Shown: positions 45,893 through 55,994 of the stretch, piece by piece
How the letters are laid out: every line of letters begins with the position of its first letter
Position numbering within the stretch: position 1 is the stretch's first letter
Origin: Anaspis maculata
Lineage: Eukaryota > Arthropoda > Insecta > Coleoptera > Scraptiidae
Direction of reading: 5' to 3'
Assembly: GCA_949128115.1 (NCBI GenBank)
Contig: CASBRS010000009.1
Span: 62,001 to 126,000 of the forward strand
DNA length: 64,000 nucleotides
Notes under the pieces: generated by a model
Told to the model about the DNA's origin: nothing
The model's database searches: none
What the model saw: the letters and a program-made list of their open reading frames with translations, nothing else
Program-made: the position numbers and the translations under genes

Positions 45893-46309
45893 TTGCATGT
45901 AATAACCTTCAAAAAGCCAAAGAAACAAAAAGGCGACGAACCTTCAACGGCGGTAAAACTGCTTCTTTCAGATCTGTCGCTGCAAGTTGACAAGTTAGAG
46001 AGATTCGACACTTTCGTGCAATCTGTTACAGACAACAGTGACCCTTTGATTCTCCAGCAGCTAGAGAGTAGACTAGACCTCATTAGGCCCATCTCTGACA
46101 AATATGCAGAGCTTTACAATCAAGCAAGATCTTTGTCGATCAATTCAGAAGACATCATGTCATTTTCGCAATTTGAAGAAGAATATTTTCGTCTTGTAAG
46201 CCAAGCTTCATTTATTTTGAAAAAAACATCAACAAAAGCAGGAATTGCATTCTTCAAACAGCAATTTGACTACTTCAAACAACAACACTACAACAGGTTC
46301 AAACGTTAA
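45893..46309 (+). CDS. BEL/Pao gag N-terminal region
   Basis: This frame encodes the helical N-terminal region common to BEL/Pao polyproteins: an L-Q-V-D-K-L-E-R-F stretch, an L-E-S-R-L-D block and an F-E-E-E-Y-F motif, followed by a Q/F-K-rich end. It overlaps the next frame at 46245-46309. Sense continues there in the other frame, so one frameshift separates the two parts of what should be a single gag-pol reading frame. The 5' leader (45461-45892) has no other gene. Confidence 0.75.
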   Translation: MHVITFKKPKKQKGDEPSTAVKLLLSDLSLQVDKLERFDTFVQSVTDNSDPLILQQLESRLDLIRPISDKYAELYNQARSLSINSEDIMSFSQFEEEYFRLVSQASFILKKTSTKAGIAFFKQQFDYFKQQHYNRFKR

Positions 46310-48116
46310 ATTGCCTGTATTGAATTTGCCTACCTTTTCCGGATCCTATTCCGATTGGAAAGGTTTCAGTGAAAGTTTCACAGCTTTAATCGCTGACAAT
46401 CCTAAATTGTCAGACGTTGAAAAGTTTTTCTACCTACAAGATTGTCTGAAAGGTACAGCAAAGGACATACTTCAAGAGCTAAATGCTACAGCCTCAAACT
46501 ACCACATTGCTATGCACATGTTGGAAGAAAGGTATAACAATGAAAAGCTTATAATTTTTTCACATCTTGAGTCAATCTTAGAGCATCCAAAAATGCAAAG
46601 AGAATCTGCCACTGACTTGAGGAAACTTCATGACACTATAGTTCGCCACTTGCGAGCTTTAGAAAACTTAAACGTGACCGATACGCAGTTCAAGGCCTCT
46701 GTCATTTCATATGTTATTAAAAACAAAATAGATTCTCGCACTGCTACAGAATTCAATAAACTCAAAATTAAGCAAATTCCAGACATAGACGAAATGTGTA
46801 AGTTTCTTTCAGAGAAATGCGAGCTACTCGAGCACGCAAATGCTTCAAATGCAACGAATCAAAAAAGCCTTCCCAAGGCGTACAATGCAAAACCTCACGC
46901 TTACACAAAGCAGTCTTTTGTCGTATCGCGTACCCATACTTGTGCATTTTGTAAAGAAGACCATCAATTGTTTGCTTGTCCCAGATTCTTGGCACTTTCC
47001 ACAAGGGAAAGATTCAAAAAGGTTAGCGATATGGGAATTTGTAAGAATTGCTTAAAGCACGCAGGAAATAAGTGCAACTCAAGTTCGACTTGCCGGACTT
47101 GTAGAAGAGATCATCATAACACTCTTTTATGCTTCGCAAGCAAGGGCAGAGCTGAGAAAGATTCCAATCGGAATTCTCCTGCAGATCAACCTCACGAGCA
47201 GCCTGAAACGGCTGAGTCTACAAATTCTGATGAGTCAGAACAAATTACATTATCTTGTGTCACAGCAGACCAAGTTTTGTTATCCACAGCACTCATTCAA
47301 GTAAAATCGAGCAACGGCAAATGGCAACAAGCCAGATGTTTGCTTGATTCCGGCTCCCAATCCTGCTTTGCAACGGAGCAGTTGGTCTCAAGGCTTGGGC
47401 TTAAACCTAAAAAAGCAAACACCGCTGTCGTGGGAATAAACTCAAATTTGTCAAAATTGAGCGGATCTGTGAAGGTACAGATTTCATCTTTACAAAACAA
47501 CTTTCAAACTGAGCTACAATGCTTGGTGATTCCTAAGATTACAGAGTGCCTTCCTTTGAAGAGCTTCAATAAATCACTCCTGAATATTCCCAGCAATGTG
47601 AAATTGGCCGATGCAAGCTTCAATCAGTCGAAGCCTGTGGATCTTCTAATAGGTGCCTCACATTTTTACAACTTGATGTGCATAGTTCAAATATCTCTGG
47701 GAAAAAATCAACCAGTCCTCAAGAAAACCCTGTTCGGTTGGGTTATTTCGGGAAACGTATCCCTACAAAATTCATTTCCAACCTCCATTTCGAACATTGT
47801 ATGTTCAAACTTTGTCATCAACGATAAAATCTCCAACGAAGAATTGAATCATTCATTGAGTCAATTCTGGCAAGTCGAAAGCATCCATCCAGAAAGTAAC
47901 CGATCACTACTCTCACATGAAGAACGATTTTGCGAAGAGCATTTCGAGAAAACAGTGACTAGGACTGATTCTGGGAGATTGATGGTTTCTATTCCGTTCA
48001 ATTGTAAATTGCTAAAACTTGGAGAATCTGAAAACGTTGCATTGGAAAGATTTTACAAGTTGGAGCGAAAGCTCAACAAAGATCCGATTCTCAAAAGAGC
48101 TTATACAGGTTTTTAA
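46245..48116 (+). CDS. BEL/Pao gag-protease region
   Basis: In order: a DUF1759-type gag core (from L-P-T-F-S-G and W-K-G-F through about residue 180), a C-x2-C-x3-H-x4-C zinc knuckle (CAFCKEDHQLFAC), a second cysteine/histidine cluster (about residues 265-300), and a DUF1758-type aspartic protease with the active-site motif L-L-D-S-G-S-Q near 47341-47362. The frame ends at a TAA (48114-48116) in a T-run/A-run junction. The same frame continues without it into the reverse transcriptase, so this is a point nonsense change or a sequencing slip rather than a natural end. Confidence 0.9.
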   Translation: MHSSNSNLTTSNNNTTTGSNVKLPVLNLPTFSGSYSDWKGFSESFTALIADNPKLSDVEKFFYLQDCLKGTAKDILQELNATASNYHIAMHMLEERYNNEKLIIFSHLESILEHPKMQRESATDLRKLHDTIVRHLRALENLNVTDTQFKASVISYVIKNKIDSRTATEFNKLKIKQIPDIDEMCKFLSEKCELLEHANASNATNQKSLPKAYNAKPHAYTKQSFVVSRTHTCAFCKEDHQLFACPRFLALSTRERFKKVSDMGICKNCLKHAGNKCNSSSTCRTCRRDHHNTLLCFASKGRAEKDSNRNSPADQPHEQPETAESTNSDESEQITLSCVTADQVLLSTALIQVKSSNGKWQQARCLLDSGSQSCFATEQLVSRLGLKPKKANTAVVGINSNLSKLSGSVKVQISSLQNNFQTELQCLVIPKITECLPLKSFNKSLLNIPSNVKLADASFNQSKPVDLLIGASHFYNLMCIVQISLGKNQPVLKKTLFGWVISGNVSLQNSFPTSISNIVCSNFVINDKISNEELNHSLSQFWQVESIHPESNRSLLSHEERFCEEHFEKTVTRTDSGRLMVSIPFNCKLLKLGESENVALERFYKLERKLNKDPILKRAYTGF

Positions 48117-48140
48117 AAAGAATATGAACATCTCGGTCAC

Positions 48141-49736
48141 ATGATCAAGGAAGTTGTTCTACCGGATCATTCAGACGATCAACCCACAAAAATTTCCACC
48201 TTAGAAAGCGAAGTCGATGCTCCGAAAATTCCCAGCAATTTTTTACCTCATCACTCAGTTGTGAAATCAGACTCTTTAACAACCAAGCTACGCGTGGTAT
48301 TCGATGGTAGTTGTGCATCTAGCACAGGCGTGTCCATAAATGACACACAGCTAGTGGGTCCCGTGATACAGGACGACCTGCTAACAATTTTACTCCGTTT
48401 CAGACAGCATGCAGTTGCATTTACCGGAGACTGCGAAAAAATGTATCTGATGATACTGATTCATCCATCTGAACGAAAATTCCAAAAAATATTTTGGAGG
48501 GATAATCCTGAAGATCCCGTCAGTACTTATCAATTAAATACGATTACTTATGGTACCGCTTCAGCCAGCTATTTGGCCACTAAGTGTCTATCATACCTAG
48601 CAGACATCAATCGAGAGCGCTTTCCCGAAGCGGCCCATGTCATCCAATCCAATTTTTATATGGACGACTTGTTATTTTCAGCGGCCACGTCTGAAAAGGT
48701 CGTTGAAATAAAAAGTCAGATAACCACGATATTGTCAGAAGCTGGTATTTCCATAAGAAAATTTCTTTCGAATGATACACAGGTTATTGAAAATTCCAAT
48801 AACACTCAGACAGAACTCCATACTATCCCGTTAGGAGATAGGGCCAATGCCAAGGCTCTTGGATTGGCTTGGAATTCTCTGTCAGACTCAATCTTTTACA
48901 AAATAAAAATATGCGAAAATGGTCCTTCGATTTCAAAACGTTCCATTCTTTCAATGATTTCACAATTGTTTGACCCTCTCGGACTGCTGTCTCCCGTTGT
49001 AATTCAGGGTAAAATCCTGATTCAGAGGCTGTGGGCACTGGAACTCACATGGGATGAGAGCGTTCCAGAGGATATCAGTGACCAGTGGGTTCGATTTAGA
49101 AGTGAACTTCTTCTTCTAGAATCATTACAGATATCAAGATGCGTTACACCTAGTGATGCTGTAGAGGTACAATTGCATGGTTTCTCTGACAGCAGTATGA
49201 ACGCTTATGGTGCATGCATATACATGAGGTGTGTTTCTTCCGACGGCCAAATCTTCTGTAGATTACTTTGCAGTAAGTCTCGTGTGGCACCTTTACACAC
49301 TGTGACTATCCCTCGGCTAGAATTATGCGCGGCTGTTTTACTCGCCCAATTTATGCAAAAGGTGCAAAAGGCGCTGGCTGTCGAGAATCAACATACGGTT
49401 TTTCTCTGGACAGACTCGACCATCGTCCTGAATTGGTTGCGCTCTGCTCCCAACAAGTTCAAAACCTTTGTCGCAAATCGAATTGCTGTTGTCCAAGAAC
49501 TTTTTCCCTACAAGTGTTGGCGCCATGTCGGCACTAAAGATAATCCAGCTGACCTTGTTTCAAGGGGCTGTGCTGTTACGGAGATCATTTCCAACTCATT
49601 CTGGTGGAATGGGCCTAATTTTCTGTCAGAGCCGAGCGAACTCTGGAAGATAGAGGAACCTCTTCCCACTGAACCCGATTTGGAATTGAAAAAAGTGTGT
49701 ACTGTCGCTGTGGATACACGAAAACACGTAGCTTGA
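48141..49736 (+). CDS. BEL/Pao reverse transcriptase and RNase H region
   Basis: The reverse transcriptase starts with L-R-V-V-F-D-G-S and has the catalytic F-Y-M-D-D-L-L box near 48655-48675. The following region, often labelled peptidase A17 in BEL elements, carries S-I-S-K-R-S-I-L-S and F-D-P-L-G-L-L-S-P-V. The RNase H part follows, with H-G-F-S-D-S-S, L-E-L-C-A-A and W-T-D-S. The frame is cut at 49736 by the LINE insertion. Confidence 0.92.
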   Translation: MIKEVVLPDHSDDQPTKISTLESEVDAPKIPSNFLPHHSVVKSDSLTTKLRVVFDGSCASSTGVSINDTQLVGPVIQDDLLTILLRFRQHAVAFTGDCEKMYLMILIHPSERKFQKIFWRDNPEDPVSTYQLNTITYGTASASYLATKCLSYLADINRERFPEAAHVIQSNFYMDDLLFSAATSEKVVEIKSQITTILSEAGISIRKFLSNDTQVIENSNNTQTELHTIPLGDRANAKALGLAWNSLSDSIFYKIKICENGPSISKRSILSMISQLFDPLGLLSPVVIQGKILIQRLWALELTWDESVPEDISDQWVRFRSELLLLESLQISRCVTPSDAVEVQLHGFSDSSMNAYGACIYMRCVSSDGQIFCRLLCSKSRVAPLHTVTIPRLELCAAVLLAQFMQKVQKALAVENQHTVFLWTDSTIVLNWLRSAPNKFKTFVANRIAVVQELFPYKCWRHVGTKDNPADLVSRGCAVTEIISNSFWWNGPNFLSEPSELWKIEEPLPTEPDLELKKVCTVAVDTRKHVA

Positions 49737-49788
49737 TAACGTACACTTCCTGGAGTCCAAAATCTTTTTATTTTCAAAAAGTGAAATT

Positions 49789-50586
49789 ATGGGTAGTGAA
49801 GCACCCACAACTGTTGAAGAGCTATATTCAAAGTTGAAGATTTACATCGACAAAACTGTGGACTCCTTGAAGAACTACATAAACGAAACACTCACAAACA
49901 TAACCTCCAAACATCAGGAAGCCGAGAGAAAAATACTGGAACTGAAGAGAGAAAACAAAGAATTGAAGAGGGAGCTGTTGGAAAGCCAAAGGGATGCAAA
50001 GAGAAACAATCTAATTGTCTTCGGACTGAAGGAAGACAAAACTGATGAAGAAGACTTGTATCCCAAGGTCCTGGCACTCTTTAACGAAAAGCTAAAAACA
50101 AGCATCAAGGAAGACGACATTAGCCACCTGTACAGATTTGGAAAAACCCGGGGTGCAAGGCCGATTATTGTGAGATTCATTCATTATCGAAAGAAACTGG
50201 ACATCTTGAAGCAGGGTATACTCCTTAAAGAATCCAAAGTGTCAGTTGCAAACGATCTGACGCGACAGGACAGAGAGGACCAACAGACTTTACGACGCCA
50301 CCTTAAACAAGCCAGAAACCAGAATCTGGAAGCACAGATTAAGAAGAATATACTAATAATCAACAACGAAACGTATTCAGTAGACGACCTTAAAAGACTG
50401 GAAAAGGAACAGGACGAGGAAGGAGCGCGGATTCACCCCTCAGAAGGTGCCAAGCAACCAAAAAAAGAAGAAACACCGAAACTTGACAAACCTACACCAG
50501 TCCAATCTCATAAGAAGGAGCAGCAAATGGTGGAAAAAGAAAGAACCCTAAGACCAGGAACAAACAAGAATTATAAATATAAGTAG
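49789..50586 (+). CDS. LINE ORF1 RNA-binding protein (265 aa)
   Basis: After a short N-terminus comes a long coiled coil (about residues 15-75, rich in E/K/L: E-R-K-I-L-E-L-K-R-E-N-K-E-L). Then follows an RRM-like domain with N-L-I-V-F-G-L-K-E, I-S-H-L-Y-R-F-G and P-I-I-V-R-F, and a charged, lysine/glutamate-rich tail. This coiled-coil plus RRM plan is that of trimeric ORF1 proteins, which coat LINE RNA as ribonucleoprotein. The ATG at 49789 begins an open 265-codon frame with stop TAG. A 195-bp spacer separates it from ORF2. Confidence 0.8.
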   Translation: MGSEAPTTVEELYSKLKIYIDKTVDSLKNYINETLTNITSKHQEAERKILELKRENKELKRELLESQRDAKRNNLIVFGLKEDKTDEEDLYPKVLALFNEKLKTSIKEDDISHLYRFGKTRGARPIIVRFIHYRKKLDILKQGILLKESKVSVANDLTRQDREDQQTLRRHLKQARNQNLEAQIKKNILIINNETYSVDDLKRLEKEQDEEGARIHPSEGAKQPKKEETPKLDKPTPVQSHKKEQQMVEKERTLRPGTNKNYKYK

Positions 50587-50781
50587 ATGTGCAACAAATA
50601 GGTATACTTCCAAAATTAATTTACCCTCGAAAATTGTTATCAACTAAAATTTTATTTTCACTTCATTTCGCAAGAGATACATAAAAATAGTTTTACTAGG
50701 TAGGAAAGTCAACACAATCACTAGCACAAATTAACACATGTACACAAAACACTAACTTGTTGACGTCCGACAAAATTCTAG

Positions 50782-53700
50782 ATGGATCCTTTTGCCCGTG
50801 ACTTTGTAGAACTGCAGATCTACACAAATGTAGCAGAAGGTGTAGATAGTTGTAGGGCTATACTGGAAAAAAATAAATGCAACACACAGCTTAAAATGTT
50901 TCACAATAACATCAGAAGCATAGGCCACAACTTCGACGATTTTCTTGTGTACCTGACTGCGATTGACACCCCGTTCGATATTATCTGTCTTAGTGAGACC
51001 TGGAAAATAAAAAACACTTTGAATTTTGGTATACCTGGATATAGAGCTTACTATAATTACGGTGATGTTAATCAAAATGACGGGGCGATAATGTACGTGA
51101 GAGAGTCATTAAAGGAGAGGGTAACTTTGAAACAAATTAACAAGATAAACGCGATTCATACTGAAGTAACACTGGAAAGTAAAGACGTTGTGTCGATATT
51201 GTTTTTGTATAGACCGCACACTGGTATTATCGTGGAGGACTTTTTGTACGATTTGAATGTTTTTCTACAGGATCACAGTAATTATCAACATAGAATCATG
51301 CTGGGAGACGTGAACATAAATATTCTAGAACAAAATAGCCCCATTGCAAACGACTATCTGAATATGCTGAGTGCCCTGGGTTATGTATCGCAAATAAACT
51401 GTAACACTAGAGTCGTGGAGGGAAATAGGGGAAGTAACATTGATCACATTTTTTATGCGGGAGAACTTCCGAAAGAGAACCTATGCCCCATCGTCCTAAA
51501 ATCGGATATCACAGACCATTACAGTACAATCCTAACTATGAACTTAACAGAGTCCCAAACAAGATATGAAAAAAGAGATGATTACTACACAAGAATCGAT
51601 ACCTATTCGGTTGATTCGGCCTTAAAAACTGCAAACTGGGAACTTTACTACAGCATCAATGAAGCAGAGCGTTTGTGTAACTTTTTAGCTGAGAATTTCA
51701 AAAAAGCCATTGAAAGGTCAACCAAAACCATCAAAATTAAACCACAACGTAAAAGAAAAGAGTGGATAGATAATAACATTATAAGGGAGATGAACATTAG
51801 AAACCAGCTATATGCCCAGAAATTGAAACAGCCGAAAGATGAAGAGCTCAAAATACGGTACAAGCGACAAAGAAATAGAGTTAACAACCTTAAAACTAAA
51901 TTGAAAAGAGACTATTACCATAACAAAATAGGAACAAACATGAATGACACAAAGAAAATCTGGCAAGTTGTAAATAACCTAGTTTTCCAAAAAAATAAGA
52001 AAAATCAGATAACGGAAATCGTTACAAAAACCGGAGACAGATTGACTGATAGAACGCAAATAAGTAACGAATTGAATAAACATTTCTCGGAGATTGGACA
52101 GTATTTAGCCAATAACATACAAAAACCCATGAAAGAGTTTAAAACCCCAGTGGTGCAGAATACTTTATACTTGACCCCAGTGACATGTGATGAAGTTGAT
52201 AGACATATTGCTCTGCTAAAAAAGAATAAAGCTCCTGGAATCGATCAAATCACGTCTGAAATTCTCAAAGCATGTATTCATACGATCGCACCTGCTATCA
52301 CACACCTGATAAATGTAATGTTCAGAACAGGAAATTGCCCCTCTCACTTCAAAACTGCTTTAATTATACCAATACACAAAGGAGGCAGCATCACGGATAC
52401 TGAAAATTACCGCCCGATTTCACTAACATCTTCAATCTCAAAAATATTTGAACGATCACTAAAAGAAAGAATGACGAACTTCATGGACAAATATAACATC
52501 TTATCTGACAAACAGTTTGGTTTTCGCTCTGGAGTGTCTGCTGAGGATGCCCTCACTCGGGTGATTGGAAGAGTATACGAAGCTGTAGATAACAAAAAAC
52601 CTGTATTGGGTGTATTTATAGATCTAACAAAAGCTTTTGATACGATTGACCACCAAATATTACTAAAGAAACTATGGGACCTTGGCTTTCGAGGACCAAT
52701 ACATAAACTAATGAGAAGTTATTTAAGCGGAAGAAAACAGTACGTTAAGGTGAAAGACACGCTGAGTGAAGAGAGAGTAACAAATGTTGGCTTACCCCAG
52801 GGAACTATCCTCGCTCCCGACCTCTTCAAAATTTATATTAATGATCTTTTACTCCTGAAAATGAATGGCGAGGTTTTCTCATATGCAGATGACACAGCGA
52901 TTCTTTTTTCCGGCGAAAACTGGGATGAAGTCAGATCGCAGGCTAGTAAAGATCTAAAACTAGTAAAAGATTGGTTCGACTGTAATTTGCTTACCATGAA
53001 TGACAAAAAAACAAAATACTTACCTTTCTGCTCATACGCAAACGGCTTGCCGCACTTCAACCAGCTAAATATACTTGGAACTAATATTACCATAGATAGC
53101 GCTGTCTCAATAAAATACCTGGGTATCACTCTCGACAACCACCTCAGATGGAGGCTCCACGCAGAGAACACAAATAAAAGAATTCGGAGTCTTCTATACT
53201 CCTTTTACCAATTGAGAGATGTTCTTGACAACAGAACACTTTTGCTTATATACGAAGCTCTGGTAGAGTCCGTAATAAGATATGGGATAGTCGTATGGGG
53301 CGGAATCAAGAAAACGCACCTGCAAACACTCTTTCAAACGCAGAAGAAGTTATTGAAGATAATTCTAAAGAAGGACATCACATATAGTAGTGACAAACTC
53401 TTCAGGGAGTATAAAATTTACAATATAAAACAGATATACGCAGAAAAATTATTTACATACCAGACAAAACAGCACAAGGCCGAAATAAGGGTCTACAAAC
53501 ATGACATAAGAGTGAAAGAAGAGATTGCTGTTCCTCGAGCACGAAAGACTTTAGGTCAGAGCCATTTCGGATATTCAGCGCCGAGACTATACAATAGGGT
53601 GCCAAAAACCATAAAAACTATGAAAAATCCTAAACAAAAACGAGCTGAATTGAAAAACTGGATTTTACATGAAGGCGACCCTCTTGAAAGTCAACTCTAG
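50782..53700 (+). CDS. LINE ORF2 endonuclease-reverse transcriptase (972 aa)
   Basis: Intact frame. Residues about 35-255 form an AP-type endonuclease with N-N-I-R-S, L-S-E-T-W, L-G-D-V-N-I-N and S-D-I-T-D-H. Residues about 470-730 form the reverse transcriptase with A-P-G-I-D-Q-I, Y-R-P-I-S-L-T, Q-F-G-F-R-S-G, F-I-D-L-T-K-A-F-D, L-P-Q-G-T-I-L-A-P and the catalytic F-S-Y-A-D-D-T-A box near 52875-52900. A C-terminal domain follows with Y-L-G-I-T-L-D and W-G-G-I. No RNase H is present. All key catalytic residues are in place, so the copy may be active. The exact clade (CR1, L2, Kiri or relative) needs a tree. Confidence 0.92.
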   Translation: MDPFARDFVELQIYTNVAEGVDSCRAILEKNKCNTQLKMFHNNIRSIGHNFDDFLVYLTAIDTPFDIICLSETWKIKNTLNFGIPGYRAYYNYGDVNQNDGAIMYVRESLKERVTLKQINKINAIHTEVTLESKDVVSILFLYRPHTGIIVEDFLYDLNVFLQDHSNYQHRIMLGDVNINILEQNSPIANDYLNMLSALGYVSQINCNTRVVEGNRGSNIDHIFYAGELPKENLCPIVLKSDITDHYSTILTMNLTESQTRYEKRDDYYTRIDTYSVDSALKTANWELYYSINEAERLCNFLAENFKKAIERSTKTIKIKPQRKRKEWIDNNIIREMNIRNQLYAQKLKQPKDEELKIRYKRQRNRVNNLKTKLKRDYYHNKIGTNMNDTKKIWQVVNNLVFQKNKKNQITEIVTKTGDRLTDRTQISNELNKHFSEIGQYLANNIQKPMKEFKTPVVQNTLYLTPVTCDEVDRHIALLKKNKAPGIDQITSEILKACIHTIAPAITHLINVMFRTGNCPSHFKTALIIPIHKGGSITDTENYRPISLTSSISKIFERSLKERMTNFMDKYNILSDKQFGFRSGVSAEDALTRVIGRVYEAVDNKKPVLGVFIDLTKAFDTIDHQILLKKLWDLGFRGPIHKLMRSYLSGRKQYVKVKDTLSEERVTNVGLPQGTILAPDLFKIYINDLLLLKMNGEVFSYADDTAILFSGENWDEVRSQASKDLKLVKDWFDCNLLTMNDKKTKYLPFCSYANGLPHFNQLNILGTNITIDSAVSIKYLGITLDNHLRWRLHAENTNKRIRSLLYSFYQLRDVLDNRTLLLIYEALVESVIRYGIVVWGGIKKTHLQTLFQTQKKLLKIILKKDITYSSDKLFREYKIYNIKQIYAEKLFTYQTKQHKAEIRVYKHDIRVKEEIAVPRARKTLGQSHFGYSAPRLYNRVPKTIKTMKNPKQKRAELKNWILHEGDPLESQL

Positions 53701-53848
53701 TCATTTTCCAGTCATTTTTAACCCGTGTGATAATATTATTTTAGATTTTACTCTATGATTCTACGAATGAGAAAATTGCTTTTTAACATGTTTTACTGTA
53801 CTGTTGTTTTTAATCTGCTTCACTATTTTACTCTTTTTTTTCATATAA

Positions 53849-55042
53849 ATGTTTTATCATTGTTACCGTCTGATTTCGAACCAACGTGAAGACACAAATG
53901 CACCTGCACACAAAGTTCCATTCAGAACTTTAAGTAGGGTTTACTATATTTATGACCTTTTTGATATTGTTAGGATTATTTTATTCGCTGTAAGTTGTTT
54001 AAAGGGAAATAAATTATTATTGTATTATTGTATTGTATCTCCGATAGTGACCAAGGTATCGACCTTTTCCGCAGGTACCTATTCCTGTTTCAGAAAATTG
54101 CAAAGAATCACCGCTTGGATTTTCAGATTTTGGTCCAATTGTAAAAACAAAGAGAAGCGCAATACATCTCCGTTTCTAACGATAACGGAACTGCAAAGTG
54201 CTACAGACGCTATAGTCAAGCGATGTCAACAAGAACAATTTCCGAGTGAAATCAAAGCTTTGCAATCAAACCATAGTTTGAAATCAAAATCGTCAATTTT
54301 ATCATTGAATCCCTTTCTCGATGAGCACGGATTGTTGAGAGTGGGTGGTAGAATTACCAATACTGCATTTCCTTTCCAAAAGAGGCATCCTTTGCTTTTG
54401 CCAAAGAGCCACCCATTGACCAATCTAATTATGGAACAATTCCATAAGGATTTGCTGCACTGTGGTGCGCAACAATTGCTTGCCTGCGTCCGCGAACGAT
54501 TTTGGCCAGCGTCTGGTGGTGTTACTGCAAGGCAGATAGACCACAATTGCGTCCCTTGTTTCAGAGCGCATCCGATTTCCCACAACCCATTGATGGGCAA
54601 TCTTCCCCCTGAGCGTTTGCATTTCAATACTCCTGCATTTTACAACACTGGATTGGATTATGCAGGGCCTATCCTGATCAAGGACAGAAGCACTCGTAAT
54701 GCTAAAATGATCAAGGCCTATATCTGTCTATTTGTATGTTTAGTAACCAGAGCCATTCATCTAGAGCTGGTTACTGACCTAACTACAAAGTCTTTCTTGT
54801 CTACTCTCCGAAGATTCATAGCTCGCAGAGGTAAGCCGTGCACTCTCTCCAGCGACAACGCGAAAACTTTTGTCGGCGCCAATAATGAATCACGCGAATT
54901 GTTCAAATTTTTGAAATATCCAGACACCCAAGGTTGCGTCTCAAAATACTTAGCTGACGAGGGTATCGTAATTATGGAAGTTCATAATACCCAGAGCACC
55001 ACATCAAGGCGGCATGTGGGAGAGTGGCGTGAAATCCACTAA
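53849..55042 (+). CDS. BEL/Pao integrase region, N-terminal and core (resumes after the LINE)
   Basis: The first ~65 codons belong to the LINE 3' end. BEL sequence resumes near 54040 and reads clearly from L-Q-R-I-T-A-W. The integrase zinc finger has H-K-D-L-L-H and C-V-P-C, and the core shows the first catalytic aspartate in L-D-Y-A-G-P and the second in S-S-D-N-A-K-T-F. A small insertion near 54972 throws the frame off just before the region that holds the catalytic glutamate, and the shifted frame ends at 55042. Confidence 0.88.
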   Translation: MFYHCYRLISNQREDTNAPAHKVPFRTLSRVYYIYDLFDIVRIILFAVSCLKGNKLLLYYCIVSPIVTKVSTFSAGTYSCFRKLQRITAWIFRFWSNCKNKEKRNTSPFLTITELQSATDAIVKRCQQEQFPSEIKALQSNHSLKSKSSILSLNPFLDEHGLLRVGGRITNTAFPFQKRHPLLLPKSHPLTNLIMEQFHKDLLHCGAQQLLACVRERFWPASGGVTARQIDHNCVPCFRAHPISHNPLMGNLPPERLHFNTPAFYNTGLDYAGPILIKDRSTRNAKMIKAYICLFVCLVTRAIHLELVTDLTTKSFLSTLRRFIARRGKPCTLSSDNAKTFVGANNESRELFKFLKYPDTQGCVSKYLADEGIVIMEVHNTQSTTSRRHVGEWREIH

Positions 55043-55565
55043 ATTTCACTTGAAGAGGGTGTTAGGCAACACCAATTTAGACTTCGAAGGTCTGAGCACC
55101 GTGTTAACACAGATCGAGTCGGTTTTAAATTCGAGACCCCTCTCGGCCTTGTCCTCGGATCCCGAAGATTTTCTACCCTTAACACCAGGTCACTTCTTGA
55201 TCGGCCGGCCTCTCCGCTCTCTACCCGAAAAGGATTTACTTTCAACTACTGAAAATCGCTTGACGTTGGATCAACGAGGTCAGCGCCTGACTCAACAGTT
55301 TTGGCGGCGCTGGTCACTTGAAGTTATTCCTGAGCTGCAACGCCGAAGCAAATGGTTCGCACATCTACCAGACTTGATCAAGGTCAACAGTCTGGTCCTC
55401 ATCAAAGAAGACAATACCCCGCCCAATGCTTGGGTCCTGGGTAGAGTATTGGAGGTACATCGCGGTGCCGACTCCGTCATCAGATCGGCCACTTTGCGTC
55501 TTCCTGGTGGTCACACTACAAAACGCCCAGTTCACAAATTGTGTGTGTTGCCTGTTTCTGTGTGA
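55014..55565 (+). CDS. BEL/Pao integrase C-terminal region
   Basis: Continues the integrase in the other frame: M-W-E-S-G-V with the catalytic glutamate, N-S-R-P-L, L-T-P-G-H-F-L-I-G-R-P, F-W-R-R-W, then the DUF5641-type tail with P-N-A-W-V-L-G-R-V and the final K-R-P-V-H-K-L. It ends at TGA 55563-55565. The short 3' region to 55742 ends in an AAGGCCGCCGGCA stretch beside the LTR, where the polypurine tract is expected. Confidence 0.9.
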   Translation: MWESGVKSTKFHLKRVLGNTNLDFEGLSTVLTQIESVLNSRPLSALSSDPEDFLPLTPGHFLIGRPLRSLPEKDLLSTTENRLTLDQRGQRLTQQFWRRWSLEVIPELQRRSKWFAHLPDLIKVNSLVLIKEDNTPPNAWVLGRVLEVHRGADSVIRSATLRLPGGHTTKRPVHKLCVLPVSV

Positions 55566-55742
55566 TGATCTTTTTCCCGAAAGTGCAAAAAATCCATTTT
55601 ATTTTTCGGCTTGTGATCAAAGACTCGATTACTAACTATATTGAAATTATTTTTGATACAATCGAATTTGTAATCAAGATGACAATTTTGTTCTTGTTAT
55701 TTCATTTTTGTTGAAATGCACAGCTTTTCAAGGCCGCCGGCA

Positions 55743-55994
55743 TGTTGCGGTGGCAGCATATACGCATATGGTATGCAACCAAATATACTTGTTTACTTCC
55801 TGACTAGAGCGCGCGCGGAAGGCGCATTAAAAGGCAAGATGGCGAGAAGTTAAGAAAGTAAAGCGTGTCAAAATACAAAGTGCGTTTTTTCTTAGTATTT
55901 TCTACTTGTTCATCCACACCAAAGGCTACAGAAACGAAGATGCTGACCGGCCCACCAACTGAGCTATAAATTATCGAAGTGGAATGCAGCAACA
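55743..55994 (+). repeat. BEL/Pao 3' LTR
   Basis: Matches the 5' LTR base for base by eye, and is followed directly by the GTGAT target duplication. Confidence 0.95.

Larger units (their letters stand above)
49740..54040 (+). mobile_element. Full-length CR1/L2-type LINE nested in the BEL element
   Basis: It contains ORF1 (49789-50586) and ORF2 (50782-53700), both uninterrupted. The 3' untranslated region ends in a short ATTATTGTATTATTGTATTG microsatellite near 54035 instead of poly(A), as in the CR1/L2 group. The left and right limits are estimated from where BEL coding sequence stops and resumes. No convincing target duplication was seen. Confidence 0.85.
45209..55994 (+). mobile_element. 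BEL/Pao LTR retrotransposon with a LINE nested inside
   Basis: Two 252-bp LTRs (45209-45460 and 55743-55994) start TGTTGCGG and end GCAACA. Target duplication GTGAT is perfect at 45204-45208 and 55995-55999. Between them, in BEL/Pao order, come a gag-type region, CCHC-like zinc knuckles, a retroviral-type aspartic protease, reverse transcriptase, RNase H region and integrase. A full-length LINE (about 49740-54040) interrupts pol between RNase H and integrase. The coding region has a frameshift near 46245, an in-frame TAA at 48114, and a frame change near 54972, so this copy should not make a full polyprotein. The insertion lies about 760 bp upstream of the surviving DUF229 exons, in what may be an intron of that gene. 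Confidence 0.95.
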
